The translations under genes and the position numbers were made by a program. This document shows, piece after piece, positions 21,481 through 32,110 of a stretch of DNA of 46,932 nt (its first letter is position 1; every line of letters starts with the position of its first letter). The notes below the pieces were generated by a model. It was not told the DNA's origin. It saw only the letters and a program-made list of their open reading frames with translations, and searched no databases. Origin of the DNA: Heterobasidion occidentale (taxonomy: Eukaryota > Basidiomycota > Agaricomycetes > Russulales > Bondarzewiaceae); NCBI GenBank assembly GCA_039111635.1, contig JBCAQO010000060.1, positions 1 to 46,932 on the forward strand, written 5' to 3'.

Positions 21481-22640
21481 GCGCGCCTCTTCACTATGCT
21501 GTGCCACTGACACATCCATGGCTCGTGCAAGGCGTCTCCGATCTCGAAGACAGCGGCGAGGCCACCCTCAATAAACTCAACACCCTCATCGTTACTCATC
21601 TTGTTTGTCCTCCTGCCCGCCCCGACTCCGCCCCGTCCCTGCCACAGGACGCGCTACCGGCTACTGGAAAATCACTAAGTACTGCACAACGCAAGCCCTC
21701 CGCATCGCCGGGTCCACCCCGGCGCGGCGCCCTGACCCTCGCCTCTAGCTACGGCACTGCAGACGCGCCTGCCGGACGCGGAGCGCGCGCTCTGTGTCTC
21801 GTTCACGTTCATGCCGTTGCCTTGCATGGCGGTGGGCCTGCAGTCCGCATGCTGGACGAGGGACACTTTGTGGACGCAGATCAAGAAGGAAAAGTGGGAG
21901 AGCGCGGTGATGGAGTGCTTTGAAGGCGCCTTTAAGAGGTGCAAATGCGGCACAAAGGAATTGGAGGAAAGGGGGGACATGATCAGAATGGGGTGTCGGC
22001 CACGGTGTCGCCGTATCACGTTGGAAGCTTGTCGTTGATGATGAGCAGCCACAGCTCTGCCCCGATCGCATGTGCGCCGCTCCCAGCGACCTTTGTCTTC
22101 GCGAGGGTGTTGGCGGAGAGCAAAGGCTTGAAGAGCCAGAAAATCTACGTCAGGGAGCCCGGATCATTCATGAAGAACTCGTACGCCTGCGGCGCAAGGG
22201 GGCACGTGTCAGCCGGTGTGTGGGAACACGAGCTGTTGAAGCCAAACCAGCGGAGCACACCGAAGGAACCGCTGTATGTCGCTGGATATGACGATCAGAT
22301 CTTTATTTGCGCCATAGAGCGCTGTCTTCGCATCCAGCTTGTCGTACATGCTCGCAAATATCTCGGGGAGGTGTGTCTGCTACGGCTGTGAGTATGGTGT
22401 GGTCACGGCAGCATCGAAGGGACAGGGGCACGTACACGGAACTCCTTGAGCGTCGACTGTTCGCTCGCTGTGAACGTCTGGGCCGGTGGGCTCCGGGACT
22501 GCTGACTCGACGTGCGTTCTCCTTTCCTTGCTGTCGCATTTCGTGTGGTCACGCTTGCGGGTGTAAATCGAAGATCCCCGCGTCAACTGTATGTATGCGG
22601 CCGATGGAATGTGACAAAGTCCATTTCTTCGTGTAGTATC
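21480..22640 (-). pseudogene. Decayed Sec14/CRAL-TRIO-like lipid-transfer protein relic
   Basis: The minus-strand reading of 22183-22000 gives YEFFMNDPGSLT-stop-IFWLFKPLLSANTLAKTKVA, then GSGAHAIGAELWLLIINDKL, then PT-stop-YGD. This matches my memory of the C-terminal half of the Sec14-like lipid-binding domain (…WIFxLxKPxLSxxTxAKxxVxGTG … LPxRYGG). Two stops sit where the family has Trp and usually Arg: TAG at 22147-22145 and TGA at 22018-22016, each explained by one C:G to T:A transition. Upstream minus-strand pieces (PEIFASMYDKLDAKTALYGA; FTASEQSTLKEFR) may be other parts of the gene. The rest of the span is GC-rich with short frames on both strands. No intact product. Confidence 0.5.
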
Positions 22641-23590
22641 TTACCGAAGAAGACAAGGCAGTCGAGCAGTTCGAAACCACGCGCCGCACGGCTGGCATCA
22701 ACGTCACTCAAAACAAGGACGAGGAGCGTGCGTGGGCAAGAACACGGGCGCGAAGACGAGGGGGAGCCAGGCGAGGCGATGGGCGATGGCAACAACGAGG
22801 GCGACAACGAGGATAACAACGAGGAGTGATGGAGGGAAGAGTTCACAGGATAGGCAATGCAAATTGCTTCAGGGAAAACTGGCTGGACAACTTGCATGAA
22901 CTAGAATAGCATCCCAGTTTAAGTTACCTCCTCATTAGCTTCTTTACAATTTATGAGAGTGAAGACAACATACCGCGCTGTAGGGCCCTCTGAGACATCT
23001 TCTCTGCCGCGTGAATTTTGACCCCAGACCTGCAAACCGTATGAAATGTCCTGTCTTTTCATCCCACTACCTACGTCTCCGAATTCACTGCTCTTTCACC
23101 TCTCTCCCCTACCTCTTCCCTCCTTCCAACAGTGCCAATGTAACCCTCGGCATCAATATCAAGGCTGTGGTTGTAGATCAGGGATGCGGCAGAAAAGACA
23201 ACAAAAAACCTACAATTCTGCGCGAACAGATTGAATGAACCCACAATCGGGCGGATGACGTCCGAAGAAAAATCGAATCTTGCCCCGCAGCGCGTCGATG
23301 TGGAACGAGGTCGAGACTTTAAGACGGTACCAAGCGTATTTGGGGTTCATGATTGAGAGTAGGTCGTGATGTGTGGTGAGGGTGCGAGGAGCGCAAACGA
23401 AACGCGAAGTGTGAAAGGGTTTAAGGAGAAAGGCGAATGCGAATGGAGAGCGAGTATGGTGAGCGAATGAATGCAAGCGCAAACGGATGGTAGTTGAGGA
23501 CGTCACGTACCCGACACATATCCCCAACGACGTTCTCGCACGTCGAACAATCGATGTGCACTTTCAAGGCAGCGCGTCGTTCTTCCATCC
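22641..23590. other. Unassigned sequence before the left inverted arm
   Basis: Short open frames only. An acidic GAC/GAG-rich stretch (22735-22830) and a minus-strand frame at 23210-23527 are not recognised. Confidence 0.3.
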
Positions 23591-24056
23591 ACCAAACTCG
23601 ACAACAGCGTACGCGGTGGCTTCTGTGAGCGTGGCGAGATCCGTGTTCTGCGCCCCAATGAGCATGATATGCCTCAGTAGCCCAAAGCTGGTCGGTATGC
23701 GGACCTTATTAAAGTCGTATAGAATCCCTCGAGGCGACTGATGAGTTTGTTGGAGAAGGTGAGTCCAGGTATAAGCATAAGGCCACGCTTCTTCGACCAG
23801 AAGATTGAGGCAAAAAACCGGAGAAGATGTCCTCTGCTGCGGCAAAGGCGGCTCACCGCTCAGCGAATGTGAAGCGACGATGAGAGATCCAGCGCGATGC
23901 CCAGTCCATCTTCCTCTTGATGCAGAGGATGATCTCAGTAGCATCGCAATTCGTAGGTCCAGTCTCGTTGTGAATATTTTCCATCATTATGTGCAACGCG
24001 GTGAAGCAGCACGCTGCCTGATGGAGTCGCAAAGAACCACGGCTTAAAAGTAGTGG
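23591..24056 (-). repeat. Left inverted arm, single-copy part
   Basis: The reverse complement matches 31680-32110 in patches over about 400 bp. Best is 23740-23860 against about 31865-31990, where both read LVEEAWP.AYTWT and THQSPRGI. Then 23950-24040 matches the reverse complement of about 31690-31770 (TTCGTAGGTCCAGT, AACGCG, GGAGTC). The arm continues into the motif array. Both copies look like relics of a coding sequence that I cannot name. Confidence 0.65.
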
Positions 24057-25001
24057 ATCTCTGGAGGAAAATCGCTCTCAGAAAGCTGCTCGTTGGGAGG
24101 TTAGATGGGGACAACACATTTCTGGAGGAACATCGCTCTCAGAAGCCGCGCGACGCCATTGGGCTACGGCCGCTTGATGGCAGGGTGGGACGCAAAGGAC
24201 GAGGGCCTACGAGCAACGCATTTCTGGAGGAACCTCGCTCTCAGAAAGCTGATTGCCGAGAGGATATACGAAGATGGCCTGGGAACATCACATTTCTGGA
24301 GGAACCTCGCTCTCAGAAATGTCTCTCGACAGCCGCGAACCGCGCGCCGCCGTCTGATTGCGGTAGCTCGATGGCAAGGTGCGATGGAAAGAGCTTCGGC
24401 CTATGGGCAACGCATATCTGGAGGAAGGTCACTCTCAGAAAGCTGGTTGCCGGGAGGATAAATGGAAAGGCTCTGGGGACAACGCATTTCTGGAGGAAGG
24501 TCGCTCTCAAAAAGCTCGACAGGACGATAGAGGTGGCCGGCAAACAGCACATTTCTGGAGGAAAGTCGCTCTCAGAAAACTGCTCGTTGGGGGGAGAGAT
24601 GGGGATAACACATTCATGGAGGAAGACGCTCTAAGATATGTGTCTCAACAGCCGCGCAACGCCATCTGACTACACCCGCTTGATGGCAGGGTGGGACGCA
24701 AAGAACGACGGCCTATGGGCAGCGCATTTCTGGAGGAAGGCCGCTCTCAGAAAGCTGATTGCCGAGAGGATATACGAAGATGGCCTGGGAACATCACATT
24801 TCTGGAGGAAGGTCGCTCTCAGAAATGTCTCCCGACAGCCGCTAAACACGCGACGCCGTCTGACTACGGCCGCTTGATGTCGGGGGAATGACAACGCACT
24901 TCTGGAGGAAAATCGCTCTCAGAAAGCTGCTCGACAGGAGGATAGACGGTGGCGGAGTGAGAGCAACCCATTCCCGGAGGAGGGTCACTCTCAGAAATTT
25001 G
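24057..25001 (+). repeat. Left array: 12 copies of a 27-bp palindrome-ended motif with two spacer classes
   Basis: The motif starts TTTCTGGAGGAA and ends CGCTCTCAGAAA. Its first and last six bases (TTTCTG/CAGAAA) are inverted repeats. Copies begin near 24058, 24118, 24221, 24291, 24414, 24485, 24551, 24612, 24724, 24795, 24897 and 24968. Distances fall into two classes, about 60-71 bp and about 102-123 bp. The short spacers resemble each other (GAGGATA...), and so do the long ones (CAGCCGCG...GCCGTCTGA...GCTTGATGGCAGGGTGGGACG). Reads open in several frames, which I regard as a by-product of the repeats. Confidence 0.85.
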
Positions 25002-25135
25002 TCGATAGAGCTAAGAGCTGGTAATATGACGACGTCCGTACAGACATTCGGCCAAAGAGTGACCGTGGGACCGAAATCGCTGACCGTGGGAGCGGAGCTC
25101 ACATGACTTCAAGTTGCCCCACTCATAGTCCTCAG

Positions 25136-25374
25136 GCGGTCGTCGTTGGGCAGCATCGTGTTTCGCGGCTGTCTAGGCAGTTTCTGAGAGCGTTTTTCCT
25201 CCAGAATTTGTCTTGTGGCGTCCTTATCGGTTGAAAGCTTTATTCCTTCATCTTCAAGTCTCCCTTTCCTTCCAGTCATCCCGCGGTCGTCACTGGGCGG
25301 TACCGTGTTTTCCGCGGCTGTCTAGGCAGTTTCTGAGAGCGTTTTTCCTCCAGAAATAGTCTTGTGCCGCTCTT
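25136..25374 (+). repeat. Direct duplication carrying inverted copies of the 27-bp motif, upstream of the 1058-aa gene
   Basis: 25136-25224 and 25283-25374 are near-identical (GCGGTCGTC ... GGCTGTCTAGGCAGTTTCTG ... CCTCCAGAA ... GTCTTGTG), 147 bp apart. Each holds one motif in the orientation opposite to the left array and the same as the right array. The second copy ends about 90 bp before the ATG at 25466, so the duplication probably contains the promoter or 5' UTR. Confidence 0.8.
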
Positions 25375-25465
25375 GTGCCACATCTGTTGAGACCTCTACT
25401 TTTCGTCTCCTTCACGTCGACGCACTCTCCTCCAGCAATTGTTCCGCTTCGATCTTTTCATCACA

Positions 25466-28400
25466 ATGAAAGCCTCCGTCTCCCGAGACCAATACCCCTG
25501 GGTTGAAGTCACGAGGTCGCAGCAGTCGGCATGGGTAGTTGTCGCATTTCGCCCCTGCCCTACCATGAGTTCCACATCTTACATCTCCAGAAACGCATTC
25601 ACCCCGCCAGCGGACGTGACCTTCGACGCTGATCCATCTCGTGCCGGACGCCTGAAACCGTACGATTGGGCAGTAGATCCAGCTCCTCATGACTCGCGTT
25701 TTCCCTGGAGGCCCTTCATCCCAGTTGATCCTGGATCCATCAGGGGTGACTCTTCGGAATGGATTTTTCCAGCCTCCGAAGCAAGTCATGACTTTTATTG
25801 CTTCCCTTCTCGGACCATTCGCCCAGGATTGGTCAAGGCACACAACCAGATCAGAGCTTTTATCATCCGTTGTACCAGTGCGTTGAGAGACATTCTTGAC
25901 TGGGATGGCAACCGGCCTCTCGAGGTTAGTGTGTTGCAGGAAGGGATTGTCTATCCCTGGAAAACTGAAGAGGATGCACATATCACCTTTTGGCGATTAC
26001 GTCGTCCCTTTCTCGACTGCTTTGGATTCATCAGCTTTCTTGTCTGGAGGATTGAGCAGGGGTTTGGGCCGAAAGTGAGTGCTTTACAGGGTTGAGGTTT
26101 CTGCTTATATCTCATGTCTTGCTTTCTAGTGGCGTGATCGTCCTAAGGCTCAGGCCTCTTTGTCATTTGCTTTCGACCAACTGGATAAGTTCATCTTGGG
26201 CGCTCGCATCCGTGGAGTCACCATCGTCACACAGGGCTATCCAACCTGGGGTCCCGAAATGAAGACGACTTGGGAGCTTCTCAAGCTCGCACGAATCAAT
26301 ATTGCATACTCTTGGAGCGCTCGACAAGCGGGAGAGGTCAGCGCATTCGGTGACCTCAGGCCCGATCGGTGGCGACTTAACGGGAAACCGTTCACGATTG
26401 TGTCCTACAAACCCCCGCCACAGACAACGTACCTGGCAATGCTGTGGGGTGACGATCGTGGCATCATCGGCTCCAAAAAAGACAGAAGATGGGAGGATTA
26501 CTACTGTTCAGCCTCTTATCTATCCGCAGACGATTGCGTCAACGTGCGCGTGTTTTACATGGAGACACAGATCGGGCTGGATCAGGACGATAGTGACGCT
26601 GAAGATCGTGAGGGTTGCACAGACCCTCCCTCCATTAGGGGGCGCACTTTCCACCTGATCGACTGTGATATCAGCCGTCTTCGCCCAGAGAAAAAGCACG
26701 CAGAAATACTCAAGAAGAGAGCAGCGTCTAACAGTCGCCTTTCTGCGGTTCTCCTATACGACCACGATCGCATTCCTCGTTCTGCCCTGTCTCGACCTGC
26801 CCCTCCTCCGCCAGCCCCTCCTCCGCCAGCCCCTCCTCCGCCAGCCCCTCCTCCGCCAGCCCCTCCTCCGCCAGCCCCTCCTCCGCCAGCCCCTCCTCTG
26901 CCAGCCCCTCCTCCGCCAGCCCCTCCTCCGCCAGCCCCTCCTCCGCCAGCCCCTCCTCCGCCAGCCCCTCCTCCGCCAGCCCCTCCTCCGCCAGCCCCTC
27001 CTTCGCCAGCCCCTCCTCTGCCAGCCCCTCCAGCCCCTTCTCCGCCTGCCTCTCCTCTACCCGCCCTCCTCTGCCTGCCCCTTCGCAACATCAGCTGTCA
27101 AATGTGTCGCCTGGTAGCAATACGTCGTACAGGGGTGGTACGTTGTCCAGCGGCAACACGTCACAGGAGGTGCAGATGCACATTGACACCCCTGGTGCAG
27201 TGTCATCATCATTCCAGCCGCACTCTGAAGATCACGTTCAAGGCGTTGGACGGTCCGAGTCATCGGAGCATCTCAGGTATGCGTTTTCTTCAATCTCAGA
27301 GCGCAAAAACATTACTGACGAATATTTTTGGTGCGCAGCACAACAACAATGCTAGTTGACTCGCAGAGCCAGTATATGGCAATGGATATCGATTTGGAGG
27401 ACCGGGGCACGGGTTTGTCTTCGTCGTCAGGCCCTCCATGCATTGTGTTGTCTGACTGCGACGCGATGCGGGAAGGCTCGTATGAGCAGGATGTGGCGAT
27501 GAATGTCAACTCGGAGGTGGAGGACCGGGTTGAACGCAATTCTTCATCCAGTCATGCTCTTGTCGGCTCGAATGACGATCCAAGCGAAGACGATGTGAGA
27601 TTCTCGCGTTCTCCGAGCCCTGTCATCGTTCATGAGGGACATTTGGAGGTACACGCGGTCACATCCACTGATGTTGTCGACAGGGAGAATTATCCTCCCG
27701 CCTTTATTGCTGCGCTTTTCCCGAAAGTCTACCCCGCACCTCCCGGCAGTGAATTCTTAAGAGGGCACTGGATAGCACCAGAAACCTTTCAATCTGAAGA
27801 AATGCTCATTGTCTCTCCCGGGACGCTTGCGTACTTAGACAGCATCAAGGAAACGACTTCGGGAGGTTGGGCTCCCTATGCGCCGTTTGACGTTAGACCT
27901 CTGGCTATCGACACTGGCTTCTTGCGGGTATCTCACGTCAAGCTTCATCCGCTCACTGAGATCTGGTTGCTAGCCATTTTGGAATGGAAGGCCTTTGAAG
28001 TCGAGGCGTTGCTGGAGGTGATGTTGCAGCATGGGATGTCGTTCCGTCTCAGTTGGAATAGCATGTGGGGTCAGCAGAAGATCGCGGCCAATGCTGAACG
28101 CCGTACGAATGAACCTCGTCCCAACTGGGTGGACGGAGACAACTTCCTCATAGGCGAGCGACAAGACTCTCTCTCCTCCTTTGGCCAGCTATATCAGGAG
28201 CGGGTTCGATGGCTCCTGCGACAACCCTACGCAAGACGTCTTGTGGCGTATGGTGGCCTGGCTTGGCGCCTTGTCATCCATTTTGGGTCCAAGGACATAG
28301 TTCGGAGCTACCTGGAGGGGCCAAGTGAGGCATACACTGTCTGGGGTGAACGATACACAGCTGGATCAGATCGCGAATCGGAGTGCCCAGAAGATGAAGA

Positions 28401-28758
28401 GAGCGATCTGGCTCTCAAATTACTCCTGGGGTTCACGGCGCTACCAGGGAATGTGTCTCTGTGGCCCAGCATGGCCCTCTGGCGTGCCAGCTACCTCTGG
28501 AATGGTTCGTGGTCGTCATCTGCCGAGACATGGTTTCAAGACATGTTGACGCGTCTCCATGACGGCGAATTGACGCCTCGAACTTCTGTGCTGTGGTACT
28601 ACACATTGCGGGGCCGGGATAAGCGTGAACGTGGGGCGAATAAAAAACGTCTGGGAGCTGACAAACAGCTGGCGACCGTCCGGACGTACAATCAAGACGT
28701 CGTCCTGGCTTCCGCGTTGCATACCCCAGGAATACTAAATGTAGCACATAAGTTGTAA
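25466..28758 (+). CDS. Large orphan protein (about 1058 aa) with Pro-rich repeat linker
   Basis: Exons 25466-26074, 26130-27276 and 27339-28758; first ATG with A at -3. No function known to me; it resembles the long Trp-rich orphan proteins common in agaric genomes. N-terminal domain (residues 1-390) includes WRLRRPFLDCFGF, TQGYPTWGPEMKTTWELLKL and NIAYSWSARQAGE. Next comes a proline-rich linker of about 16 PPPAP units, then a Ser/Asp-rich segment. The C-terminal domain has LVAYGGLAWRLVIHFGSKDI and WFQDMLTRLHDGELTPRT. Frame is continuous except at the CCC run 27064-27066, where one C must be restored to join SPLPA to PPLPAPSQHQLSN. With it the exons add up to whole codons. Lies between the inverted repeat arms. 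Confidence 0.72.
26797..27036 (+). repeat. 15-bp coding tandem repeat (PPPAP units)
   Basis: About 15-16 head-to-tail copies of CCTCCTCCGCCAGCC inside exon 2 of the large orphan gene, with only a few CTG/TCG variants. The unit length preserves the frame. Such a repeat is prone to copy-number change. Confidence 0.92.
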
Positions 28759-29199
28759 GTAGAATTCTTGATCCTGTCAGGCTGGCGACGTCATTTTGAG
28801 ATCGTGCTGCCGAGGATTCCGAGCATGTTTCTTTTCTTGTTGAACCTTGAACTGGACTACATATCCAAACTTCTCCTTGTTATCGATGTATTCTCGATTG
28901 CTGGCTCTTTCTCACAAATGATTTTGTCTCATCGCCAAAGGGCCTTGTCATTATATACACGTCGTAATCATGTCTGCTTTCAGGAGTCTCAGTGAAATTA
29001 CGAAGCTACAAAGAGCGATTCACAGCTCTCCGGGCACCCCTTGGGACCTGTCGGTGGGGAACGGGGGGAAGTGTGACACGGGAACGACCGAAATGTGAAA
29101 AGCGCTCCTGCCCGCGATATTGATCACCGCCCTCACCAGCGCATCTCGACATGTTTCTCCACCCACCTTCCTGGAACAGTAGGCCTTCCTCCTATCTAG
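28759..29199. other. Intergenic between the two enclosed genes
   Basis: 441 bp between the stop of the 1058-aa gene and the ATG of the 325-aa gene, same strand. No gene seen. Confidence 0.35.
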
Positions 29200-30235
29200 A
29201 TGTCGAAGAGCCTGCCGTTTGCAAGGTATGTGGACCCACCTCAAGGAATTGGCACCCTTCAGACTTTTTTTTCGCAGCGTCCTGATCAACTGGTCGTCTC
29301 TTTCTTATTATCCTTCGACGTTCGAAAGCCTTATCCAGACTATGAAAAATCTGCGCGGCTGGACTGCATGTCAACTATGACCGAGCTGTACACAGATGTG
29401 TACTATAGGCATCTTTTCAACGACATGTCTCGAGCTTTCACTATGGTCAGTCAGGGTTGGATTGGCGAGGCTTGGAGGGCTTGGCACCCAGAGTTTTCCT
29501 TCGGGAGTTATTATGCTCCCAGGGATAGGAGTGGAGATTTATCACCCACTAGCAATTATTCGGAGGAATCGGAGGTAGGTGATGGCCTTTTGCTCGAAGG
29601 CTCTGAGTTTACATTGTTCCCCAACTCCGTAGAACTTGTCTCGACATCATTCGCGCTCGAGTAGCCCTGGGTCCGTTCTGCATCTGCCGATCCCCCAGGT
29701 TCTAGCGACACCAGCTGTAATCACAGACAGGGCTTCTTCACCCTTCTTTGGCAAGAGCGTAGTGGACTCCAATGTTGTCAGCTATAGTGCTGAGCCGTCT
29801 GGTGCGCCGACAACTAATGGGAGTGTCTTCTCAGCGTCATCATCGCCGGCACTCAATGGCAAAAGCGTAGTGGACTTGAATGTTGTCAGCTATAGTGTTG
29901 AGGCGTCTGGTTCGCTGACGACTGATGGGAGTCTTATCTCAGTGTCATCATCACCGGCACTCAGCACAGTTTCAGCTACTCACCCCATTGCTGCTGAGCA
30001 CTCTTTGATGGTCTCGCCCTTGCTTTCCCTGGCAGGTGCTAGTGCTATCCGTTCTCCATTGCCATCGCACAAAGCGCTGGGTCTTGATTCCTTACCGGTA
30101 GCTAACCTTTTTTTGATTTGTCGTAGCCTGGGGAGCTTGCCTCATTCTCTCTTAGCCTCGGTCTTTTACATTTACAGCTGGGTTTTGGATGATATTGGTG
30201 TGTTTGATGATGATGGATGGGGACTACACTTCTGA
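29200..30235 (+). CDS. 325-aa orphan protein with a duplicated 36-residue unit
   Basis: Exons 29200-29574 and 29633-30235, GT-AG, phase 0, frame intact. Not recognised. The first exon encodes a globular-looking part (LDCMSTMTELYTDVYYRHLF, GWIGEAWRAWHPEFSFGSYY). The second is Ser-rich with two tandem copies of a 36-residue unit (GKSVVDSNVVSYSAEPSG... and GKSVVDLNVVSYSVEASG...), then a hydrophobic C-terminal stretch (NLFLICRSLGSLPHSLLASV) that may be membrane-associated. Confidence 0.62.
29750..29966 (+). repeat. 108-bp tandem duplication within the 325-aa gene
   Basis: Two adjacent units beginning GGCAAGAGCGTAGTGGACTC and GGCAAAAGCGTAGTGGACTT. Length is a multiple of three and both copies stay in frame. 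Confidence 0.85.
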
Positions 30236-30446
30236 TTGTTTAGAAATCTTCTTACGCGCATGCTGGCTCGTTCAGCGTATTATACGTTTACTTTGAATGA
30301 ATTCAGATACTCAAAAGGATATCAGATTGCTTGATCGAAATTCAACACCCGATTGGCCGACGCTGATCGGAGTTTGTCGGAATCCGAATCACGAGCGTCG
30401 ATGTTGAACATCTGACAATGTGACCATCCTCCATCAATGTGATGCA

Positions 30447-31235
30447 GCTTTCTGAGAGCGACTTTCCTCCAGAATTGCGCTGTTTCCAGGCCACCTCCAT
30501 CAATGTGATGCAGCTTTCTGAGAGCGACTTTCCTCCAGAATTGCGCTGTTTCCAGGCCACCTCCATCTATTGTCCTGTCGAGCTTTCTGAGAGTGACTTT
30601 CCTCCAGAATTGCGCTGTTTCCAGGCCACCTCCATCTATTGTCCTGTCGAGCTTTCTGAGAGCGACTTTCCTCCAGAATTGCGCTGTTTCCAGGCCACCT
30701 CCATCTATTGTCCTATCGAGCTTTCTGAGAGCGACTTTCCTCCAGAATTGCGCTGTTTCCAGGCCACCTCCATCTATTGTCCTGTCGAGCTTTCTGAGAG
30801 CGACTTTCCTCCAGAATTGCGCTGTTTCCAGGCCACCTCCATCTATTGTCCTATCGAGCTTTCTGAGAGCGACTTTCCTCCAGAATTGCGCTGTTTCCAG
30901 GCCACCTCCATCTATTGTCCTGTCGAGCTTTCTGAGAGCGACTTTCCTCCAGAATTGCGCTGTTTCCAGGCCACCTCCATCTATTGTCCTGTCGAGCTTT
31001 CTGAGAGCGACTTTCCTCCAGAATTGCGCTGTTTCCAGGCCACCTCCATCTATTGTCCTGTCGAGCTTTCTGAGAGCGACTTTCCTCCAGAATTGCGCTG
31101 TTTCCAGGCCACCTCCATCTATTGTCCTGTCGAGCTTTCTGAGAGCGACTTTCCTCCAGAATTGCGCTGTTTCCAGGCCACCTCCATCTATTGTCCTGTC
31201 GAGCTTTCTGAGAGCGACTTTCCTCCAGAAATGTG
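30447..31235 (-). repeat. Right array: about 12 tandem units of 66-69 bp containing the 27-bp motif
   Basis: Plus strand shows GCTTTCTGAGAGCGACTTTC, CTCCAGAA, then a 39-42 bp constant spacer (TTGCGCTGTTTCCAGGCC...). The first two spacers are 3 bp shorter (CATCAATGTGATGCA), the others read CATCTATTGTCCTGTC. Units are almost identical, so amplification or homogenisation is recent. The motif is inverted relative to the left array. Because 66 and 69 are multiples of three, at least three frames stay open through the array: 30322-31320 (-), 30439-31245 (+) and 30593-31288 (+). I do not call these genes. Confidence 0.93.
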
Positions 31236-31665
31236 TTGCTTGTAGTCCCTCATTCTTTGCGTGCCACCCTACCATCAAGCGGCTGTAGTCAGATGGCGTC
31301 GCGTGGCTGTTGGGACACATCTGAGAGCGATCATCCTCTTAGAAAGGCATTGTCCTCATCTACCCTCCCGACGAGCAGCCTTCCGAGAGCGACTTTCCTC
31401 CAGAAATGCCGTGCCTGTAGGCCGTCGTTCTTTGCGCTCACCCATTTCCATATATCTCTTGTCGAGCACCTTCCTCCAGAAATGCGTTACTCAAAATGCT
31501 GTCATTCTTTCTGATTCACCCACCGGCCGGAGTCAGACGGCGGCGCGCGTTTCGCGGATGTTGAGACACATATCTGAGAGCGACCTTCCTCCAGAAATGT
31601 GTTGTCCTGTCTATCATCCCGACGAGCAGCTTTTTGAGAGTGCCTTCCTCCAGAACTGCATTGTT
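31236..31665 (-). repeat. Degenerate continuation of the right array
   Basis: Diverged motif copies near 31318, 31382, 31467 (partial), 31573 and 31631, with spacers of the long class seen on the left (for example CACCCTACCATCAAGCGGCT, the inverse of GCTTGATGGCAGGGTGGGAC). This supports an inverted duplication of the whole left structure. Confidence 0.75.
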
Positions 31666-32110
31666 CTTTAGCCGTGATTTTTTGTGACTCCACTGGGCAG
31701 CGCGTTGCTTCTACGCGTTCCATATTATGACGGAAGTTTTCCACGACGAGAACTGGACCTACGAAACGCGATGTTGTTGAGACCATCCCTTGCGTGAAGA
31801 GGAAGGCGGACTGGGCACTGCGCTGGGTCTCCGATCGTCGCTCCACATTTACCGAGCGATGAGTCTTCTTTGCCACAGCAGAGGATATCTTCTCCTCCGG
31901 TTCTTTCACCTCAATTTTCTGGTCGAAGAAGCCTGGCCTTGTGCTTATACCTGGACTCTCCTTCTCCTACGAACTCACCAGTCGCCACGAGGGATTCCAC
32001 ACTGACTCCGCATGCTTGTTGTTCAGCCATCTCAAGAGGCATCCACATCCTAACAGTCGTCCACATCGTCGTCGAATGCGTTGTTATCGAGGAGGAGCTC
32101 TTGACAGGTG
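31666..32110 (+). repeat. Right inverted arm, single-copy part
   Basis: Inverted counterpart of 23591-24056. Strongest around 31865-31990 (GGTCGAAGAAGC, CTTATACCTGGACTC, CAGTCGCC.CGAGGGATTC). Homology fades after about 32110. Confidence 0.65.

Noticed and set aside
21501..21923. 140-codon plus-strand frame as a gene
   Set aside because: Overlaps GC-rich decayed sequence beside the minus-strand Sec14-like relic; no recognisable content and several competing frames.
26582..27091. 169-codon minus-strand Gly/Ala-rich frame
   Set aside because: Antisense of the PPPAP-coding repeat; composition artefact.
24057..31235. CRISPR-like appearance (constant 27-mer with spacers)
   Set aside because: Eukaryotic, intron-bearing context; spacers repeat within classes on the left and are constant on the right; no cas genes. 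It is a minisatellite or dispersed palindromic repeat.
30322..31320. 332-codon minus-strand open frame through the right array (and plus-strand frames of 231 and 268 codons)
   Set aside because: All are open because the unit length is a multiple of three; no start context, no domain, and repeats of about 23 residues only. Not called as genes without expression data.
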